A stretch of 24,134 bases of DNA from Pelargonium cotyledonis (lineage: Eukaryota; Streptophyta; Magnoliopsida; Geraniales; Geraniaceae), in assembly GCA_036897625.1 (NCBI GenBank), contig JAYMTA010000797.1, positions 1-24,134 on the forward strand. Direction: 5' to 3'. Position numbers and translations under genes: made by a program. A model generated the notes under the pieces. That model was not told the origin of the DNA, made no database searches, and was given only the letters and a program-made list of their open reading frames with translations. Of this stretch, positions 19,640 through 24,134 are shown one piece after another. Within the stretch, counting starts at the first letter, position 1. The number at the start of each line of letters is the position of its first letter.

Positions 19640-19710
19640 AATGAGAATTAGTTTGAGTGTAAAAAAATGGTTAAAGATGCCAACAGCGAGTGTGCAGACA
19701 TGCTTGAAAT
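19640..19710 (+). mobile_element. Old SINE 3'-tail fragment
   Basis: From ATGAGAATTAGTTTGAGTGT to the segment near AGCGAGTGTGCAGACATGCT this aligns with the 3' part of the SINE at 19852-20167, with several substitutions. It lacks the tRNA-like head. It is a more diverged, 5'-truncated copy of the same family. Confidence 0.6.
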
Positions 19711-19837
19711 TAACATATTATAAATCGAAAAAATTAGTACGGAAAAAGTGGAGACTGCAAAGAAAATAAGGATAACAAATTACCACGAGTGTACCTTTTT
19801 AACTCGAAATTTTGTAAAGATGTGTTTTAGTGATAAT

Positions 19838-20181
19838 AATTTAGTGGCTGAGACACCACCAAACGCGTGGATCAACTGGTAAGGGGTTGTTCCAACTTAA
19901 CCTGAGGTCTCGAGTTCGAGTCCCAGGAAATACAACTGCGTTAAAACTTGATAGCAAGAGCTTTACCGCCCTTGTGGTCCTACCTAGCTCGAATGAGAAT
20001 TAGTCTGAGTGTGATAAAACGGTTTAAAGATACCAATAGCAAGAGCTTTGCCGCCCTTGTGGTCCTACCTAGCTCGAATGAGAATTAGTCTGGGTGTGAT
20101 AAAACGGTTTAAAGATACCAACCGCGAGTGTGCGGATCCGCTCAAAAACCTCACGGTGTAGAAAAAAAATTTAGTGGCTGA
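19838..20181 (+). mobile_element. tRNA-derived SINE with 14-bp target-site duplication
   Basis: A perfect 14-bp direct repeat AATTTAGTGGCTGA flanks the element (19838-19851 and 20168-20181). The head carries an A-box-like TGGATCAACTGG (near 19867) and a B-box-like GAGTTCGAGTCC (near 19912), the RNA polymerase III promoter of tRNA-derived SINEs. The 3' end is a short A-run (20162-20169). The body of 316 bp includes an internal 85-bp tandem duplication, so the inserted form was probably about 231 bp. The intact target-site duplication indicates a fairly young insertion. Movement would have needed a LINE reverse transcriptase in trans. It sits immediately upstream of the PPR gene. Confidence 0.85.
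19951..20120 (+). repeat. 85-bp tandem duplication inside the SINE
   Basis: The units 19951-20035 and 20036-20120 differ at only two positions, both A to G. Each begins ATAGCAAGAGCTTT and ends AAAGATACCA. The sequence after unit 2 (ACCGCGAGTG) resembles the start of each unit (ATAGCAAGAG), suggesting duplication by misalignment at this short similarity. Confidence 0.92.
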
Positions 20182-20394
20182 TACTATCCGCTAAGGGACA
20201 GGTTAAATGGATTCATTGGGGCTTTTTACCAAACTGTTTAGACTGTGCTCTCGCCTCTCTGCATTCGATCAAAACTCCGTTCTCCATCTATAACTTGTCA
20301 GTCTCAGCATACCAGGTAACATCTTCTATATTAGCATTCTGTTTCCAGGGTTTAAAGAATTTTTACTCATAAACTCTTATTTCTTCCCAAATAC
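20182..20394 (+). promoter_or_regulatory. Proximal promoter / 5' leader of the PPR gene
   Basis: Only about 213 bp lie between the SINE target-site duplication and the ATG. A TATA-like CTATAACTT lies at 20288-20296. If transcription starts further upstream, a 28-codon upstream frame at 20207-20293 would be in the leader. No other ATG precedes the start. Confidence 0.35.
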
Positions 20395-21822
20395 ATGTCG
20401 TTCTCTTCAGTCTGTCGTTTCCTTCCTCGCTCAATTATCCCCCAATTCAGCAAATCACCAACCCTACATTTCTCCACTGCCTCTTCTGCAGAGAAATTCT
20501 ACGGCCTCTTGCAGAAAAGGGGCCTCAACATTGAGAAAACCCTAGCAACAGTTAGGGACGAATTGGACCATTCGTGCGTAACTGAGGTCATCCGAAGATG
20601 TTCCCTTCATCATCCCGAAATGGGTGTTAGGTTTTTTGTATGGGCTGGTCTCCAATCCAGATATAGACACAGTTCTCATATGTATTGCAAAGCCTGCAAA
20701 TTGCTCAACATTGGTACAAACCCAGGTCTTCTTTTTGTTGTCATTGGGGCTTATAAGTCTGAGGGGTGTTTGGTTAGTGTCAGGACTTTTAAGGTGATTT
20801 TGAACTTGTGTAGACAAGCCAAGCTTCCCAATGAGGCTTTATGGGTCTTGAGGAAAATGTCTGATTTCAATTTAAGGCCAGATACAGTTACTTATAATGC
20901 TGTTATAAGGTTGTTTTGTGAGAAGGGTGATGTGGATATGGCCGAAATGTTGCTGAGAGAGATGGGTTTGATTGATCTTTATCCTGATATTAGCACTTTC
21001 ATTGTAATGATCAAAGGGTTTTGTGACATTGGCCGGTTGGATGATGCTTGTAGGTTAGTTAAAAGTATGAAAGGACTTGGGTGTTCTCCCAATACCGTTG
21101 CATACTCTGCACTTATCGACGGGTTTTGTCAGTTTGGGAGCATGGAAAGGGCGGTGGAGTTGTTAGGGGAGATGGAGAAAGAAGGCGGGGATTGCAGTCC
21201 TAATGCTGCTACTTATACATCTGTCATTCAGAAGTGTTGCGAGAAGGGTCGATTGGTGGAGGCATTGGGAATTTTGGATAGAATGCAAGATAATGGGTAT
21301 GGTCCAAATAAAGTCATTGTTAGGTTTTTGATTGACGGCTTTTGCTCTGAGGATAATGTAGGAGGGGCTTATGAATTGATTGATAAAGTTGTTGCCACCA
21401 GTGGTGTTTCATATGGTGATTGCTATAGTTCTCTCGTGGTGTCTTTGATAAGGGTTAAAAAATCTGAAGAGGCAGAGAAACTCTTTAGACAGATGTTAGC
21501 TAGCGGGATCAAACCCGATGGCTTGGCTTGTAATGTTATGATGAGGGAGATTTGTGTGGAAGGACGAGTGATAGATGGGTTCTCCATTTATGATGAAATT
21601 CAGAGGCAGGAATATTACCCAGCCATTGATTCTGATATTTACTCTATTCTTTTAGATGGTCTATATCAACAAGAACATGTTGTGGAAGCTGCAAAGCTTG
21701 TGAAATCAATGCTTGATAGAGGCATTCAAGTAAAAGCTTCTTATGTTGACAAAATAGTTGAGCACTTGAAAAGATCTGGAGATGGAAACTTAGCTGCAGA
21801 GCTCTCAAGGTTTGGAAGGTGA
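20395..21822 (+). CDS. P-class pentatricopeptide repeat (PPR) protein, probably mitochondrial
   Basis: A single intronless frame of 475 residues. The first ATG opens a presequence rich in Ser, Arg and Phe and free of acidic residues (MSFSSVCRFLPRS... to FSTASS, about 1-31), typical of mitochondrial import. About nine PPR motifs follow, starting near residues 129, 164, 199, 234, 271, 306, 341, 376 and 413. Most are 35 long, but the fourth and eighth have two extra residues. There is no E, DYW or SMR tail, so this is the P class, whose members bind specific organelle RNAs to stabilise, splice or help translate them. Fifth/last residue pairs that fit the PPR code are motif 2 N-D (U), 4 S-N (A), 5 T-N (A), 7 S-D (G) and 8 N-D (U). 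The others are non-canonical. The length resembles Arabidopsis PPRs such as At5g47360, but orthology is not established. Confidence 0.95.
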   Translation: MSFSSVCRFLPRSIIPQFSKSPTLHFSTASSAEKFYGLLQKRGLNIEKTLATVRDELDHSCVTEVIRRCSLHHPEMGVRFFVWAGLQSRYRHSSHMYCKACKLLNIGTNPGLLFVVIGAYKSEGCLVSVRTFKVILNLCRQAKLPNEALWVLRKMSDFNLRPDTVTYNAVIRLFCEKGDVDMAEMLLREMGLIDLYPDISTFIVMIKGFCDIGRLDDACRLVKSMKGLGCSPNTVAYSALIDGFCQFGSMERAVELLGEMEKEGGDCSPNAATYTSVIQKCCEKGRLVEALGILDRMQDNGYGPNKVIVRFLIDGFCSEDNVGGAYELIDKVVATSGVSYGDCYSSLVVSLIRVKKSEEAEKLFRQMLASGIKPDGLACNVMMREICVEGRVIDGFSIYDEIQRQEYYPAIDSDIYSILLDGLYQQEHVVEAAKLVKSMLDRGIQVKASYVDKIVEHLKRSGDGNLAAELSRFGR

Positions 21823-23350
21823 TATTAAAGACAATGTTGGCCTGGTTTGTTTAACCTGGGAGATTTTCTAATTTGCGAGCACCAAGTCTAAACTAAGAGT
21901 TTATTACTTTTGGTGTTACACTTTGTCAAAATATGGATGAAAGTCTTGGTGCCTATGAATTCAGAACTCAGAGTGTATTCAAGCAGTGACTGGCCGTTGA
22001 TGAGCTCAAAAGTTGGCTGTGATCCAGGTGATTTTTTTATTGAACAAGCCAGATTGTGGTAGTCTCTCTTCTTTGCCATGCCATCAGCTTTCTTCTATAC
22101 TCCTCACTTGTCCCTTGGAAAGTTCAACTGTTGCCATACTAATATACCATATTTTCACAAGTTACATTTGTGCTCCCCAATTGCCTTTGCAATTTTCATC
22201 CTCCTCCATCACGCTTGTGTTATATAAACCGAGAGCTTATAGCATTTGGTTTTTATTTATAAAATAATGGAAAATCAAATTTTATAATTCCCTTCTCATG
22301 GATTCGTAATGAGCTTTATAGCAAAAGTGCAGGAAACTTTATTCATCAACTTCTTTGAGATAAATTGGTAGATTACGTATGTCATGCCCAGATTTTGGTA
22401 TGCATGATTTTTTTCCTTATTGTATGCTTTTGTGATCTTAAACTTTGTTTTGTTTCTGTATTTGGTTGATGCTATTTCAATTGAACGTCTCAGTTCTTAG
22501 CAGCAGTATATATATCTGTATCTTGTGCCTACTTATGCAAATCTGTTTGCAGCCTTATCTGACTTGTTCACTTGATGAAAATGCTAGCGTGAATGAAAAC
22601 TATGTTGTTTATACTTGATAGCATTACTTGCACAATTGAATTTCTAAGACAATGAATAAAGTGGGTGAAACGTACCAGTCATGTTCTATTCATATCAAAG
22701 TTTCAATTCTCGTTAGTAACTTGTTAGGTCAGAAACATCATCGCTTCAGTTACTTGGGTGATTTGTTTTTTCCATTAGTTGGCATAACTTTGAATTCTAT
22801 TCCATTACTATTTGATTGCATGAAAAGCCTTGTACAGAGTAAATATGGCATGCTACTTAGAAAACTTGAAAGCAGGAGTTAAAACTTGTATGTCTGTATC
22901 AGTAGACATGGTCTGGTGTTAAATCAAGGCTCTCTCAATCATGTAATTGCAAGAGCAAACTTTATGCTCACATCCACGAGAGCCACAAACTTCGATGCAT
23001 CTTACCCCCTAGAGTTGAAATTAGATTAATCTAGAACTGTAGGTCAGCTGTTGAAATGGAGTGTTCAAATTGAATATATTTTGAATGCATTTACTGACAT
23101 TGGTGTTTGCAGATATATGGTTGCGAGTTGACACGATGGTGAATGGCATTGAAGATTCTTATCTGCCCTTTCTAGCTAGGTTTGCTTATGCACTGTATAC
23201 TGTATATGGTACGTAGGTGCTAACCTTAAAAGCAGATGTGGGTGGACATGAATATGGTATGCTCATCTCTTAGTGGTATCTTTTCTGCAACAACACTGAG
23301 ATAATGTAATTTTGGACTTTTGGTCTAATAATAGGCTCAAGGCAAGACCA
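21823..23350 (+). other. 3' flank of the PPR gene, possibly a long spliced 3' UTR
   Basis: No coding sequence is recognised (the frames 22013-22267 and 22652-22882 lack domains). A donor-like CCAG|GTGATT at 22027/22028 and two acceptor-like TTTGCAG sites ending at 22552 and 23112 could define a 3' UTR intron. An AATAATGG stretch near 22263 could instead serve an earlier polyadenylation site. Confidence 0.3.
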
Positions 23351-24134
23351 AGTGACCACCCAGATTAGTCTAGCTATAGTATACACAGCTGAGAGACAAT
23401 GAGCATTTGTTATCAATAGTATACACAAGTAGATCTTTGATTTTTGCAATTATTATTGTTGTTGTTTTCATTCATGTACTCTACCCTTGGGCAGATTTAT
23501 TTACTTAAGTTTGTGTTTGGATTTTAGAATAATCGCATATTCCCATAGAAGTGATTATTTATGTGTACTCATCTTCTTGTCATTATCCTTAACAATTGAT
23601 AAACACAAACAAGCATGGGTCTACCCTACCCTACTCTTTATATAACCAAAGTTTCAATATATTTTTTTGAATATTTTTCATGATAATTAAATTATTCCTC
23701 TCAAAATAAGTGCTCAGTTTTAATTCCCCTAAAAAAATGTGTTCATTTTTTTTTTGAACCAAAAGCTTACCGTATTAACGTATCCATATATATTTGAACT
23801 AAGATATTATTTGGTACACCGATTTTGCAAGGAAAAGTGACAAAGTTAATGAAAAAATTCACTTTCACATGTTTGAGTAAAGTTAGTCGTATGAAAGATA
23901 ATGTAAAATTTTAATTCTTGGAATCCAAAATCCTCAATAAACCAGACAAATAAAATACCATCTAATAAGTGGTATTTCTGATTTATGCTAACTTTTTTGG
24001 TACATGGATTCTTTAATGACAATTATGCCCTTATTATTATTATTATTTTGCAAATATGTAAATCATCTAAATTAGAAAATTATATATATATATACAAATA
24101 AATTTATATATAAAAATTGTTTTAAAAATCTTGA
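23351..24134. other. AT-rich spacer with microsatellites
   Basis: (TTA)n occurs near 24031-24047 and (TA)n near 24080-24094. CTCAAAATAAGTG at 23701 resembles a Stowaway end but has no partner. No gene is seen before the window ends. Confidence 0.5.

Noticed and set aside
20312-20349. CAG|GTAACA and TTTCCAG|GG as a leader intron of the PPR gene
   Set aside because: The interval is under 40 bp, below the usual minimum size of plant introns.
23697-23760. CTCAAAATAAGTG resembling a Stowaway end
   Set aside because: No opposite terminal repeat or TA boundary could be found before the window ends.

Overview
The window looks like nuclear DNA from a eudicot plant. Long AT-rich spacers separate three recognisable protein genes, one gene has short GT-AG introns, and the dispersed repeats (a Stowaway-type MITE, a tRNA-derived SINE, an old LTR-element remnant) are typical of flowering plants. 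The species cannot be named from the sequence. No bacterial, organellar or CRISPR features are present.

Layout. 1-640 is a GC-richer block with four G-boxes and no credible coding sequence. It may be the promoter of a gene beyond the left edge. 641-6776 is AT-rich spacer with one MITE (2210-2447) and simple repeats. 6777-7310 is a GC-rich island with five CACGTG G-boxes and a G-quadruplex-type G-tract. 8101-8520 is a second GC-richer, structured island, followed by a stretch with three TCP-type GTGGGNCC sites. Together these form the far upstream region of the first gene, a four-exon HD-Zip class II transcription factor (9965-11627, +; HAT4/ATHB-2 type, 308 residues), whose core promoter is near 9831. 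13441-13930 holds short tandem repeats, including a degenerate minisatellite with an exact 21-bp phase. The second gene (16601-15111, -) is intronless and encodes a 496-residue DUF4408/DUF761 proline-rich, membrane-anchored protein. Two G-box/ABRE elements lie about 530 bp upstream of its start. 17341-19119 is featureless spacer. 19120-20181 is a repeat cluster: a probable LTR-element remnant, an old SINE tail and a full SINE with a 14-bp target-site duplication and an internal 85-bp tandem duplication. The SINE ends about 215-230 bp before the third gene, an intronless 475-residue P-class PPR protein (20395-21822, +), probably mitochondrial. The remainder is a 3' flank that may contain a spliced 3' UTR, then AT-rich spacer.

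The three genes are not a functional cluster. One is a nuclear light/shade-type regulator, one a membrane protein of a stress-associated plant family, and one an organelle RNA-binding protein. The most distinctive observations are Ser instead of Thr at homeodomain position 56 of an otherwise HAT4-like protein, the recently rearranged SINE against the PPR promoter, the 21-bp-phased minisatellite, and the G-box/TCP-rich islands upstream of the HD-Zip gene. I saw no clear evidence of a wholly new biological system.
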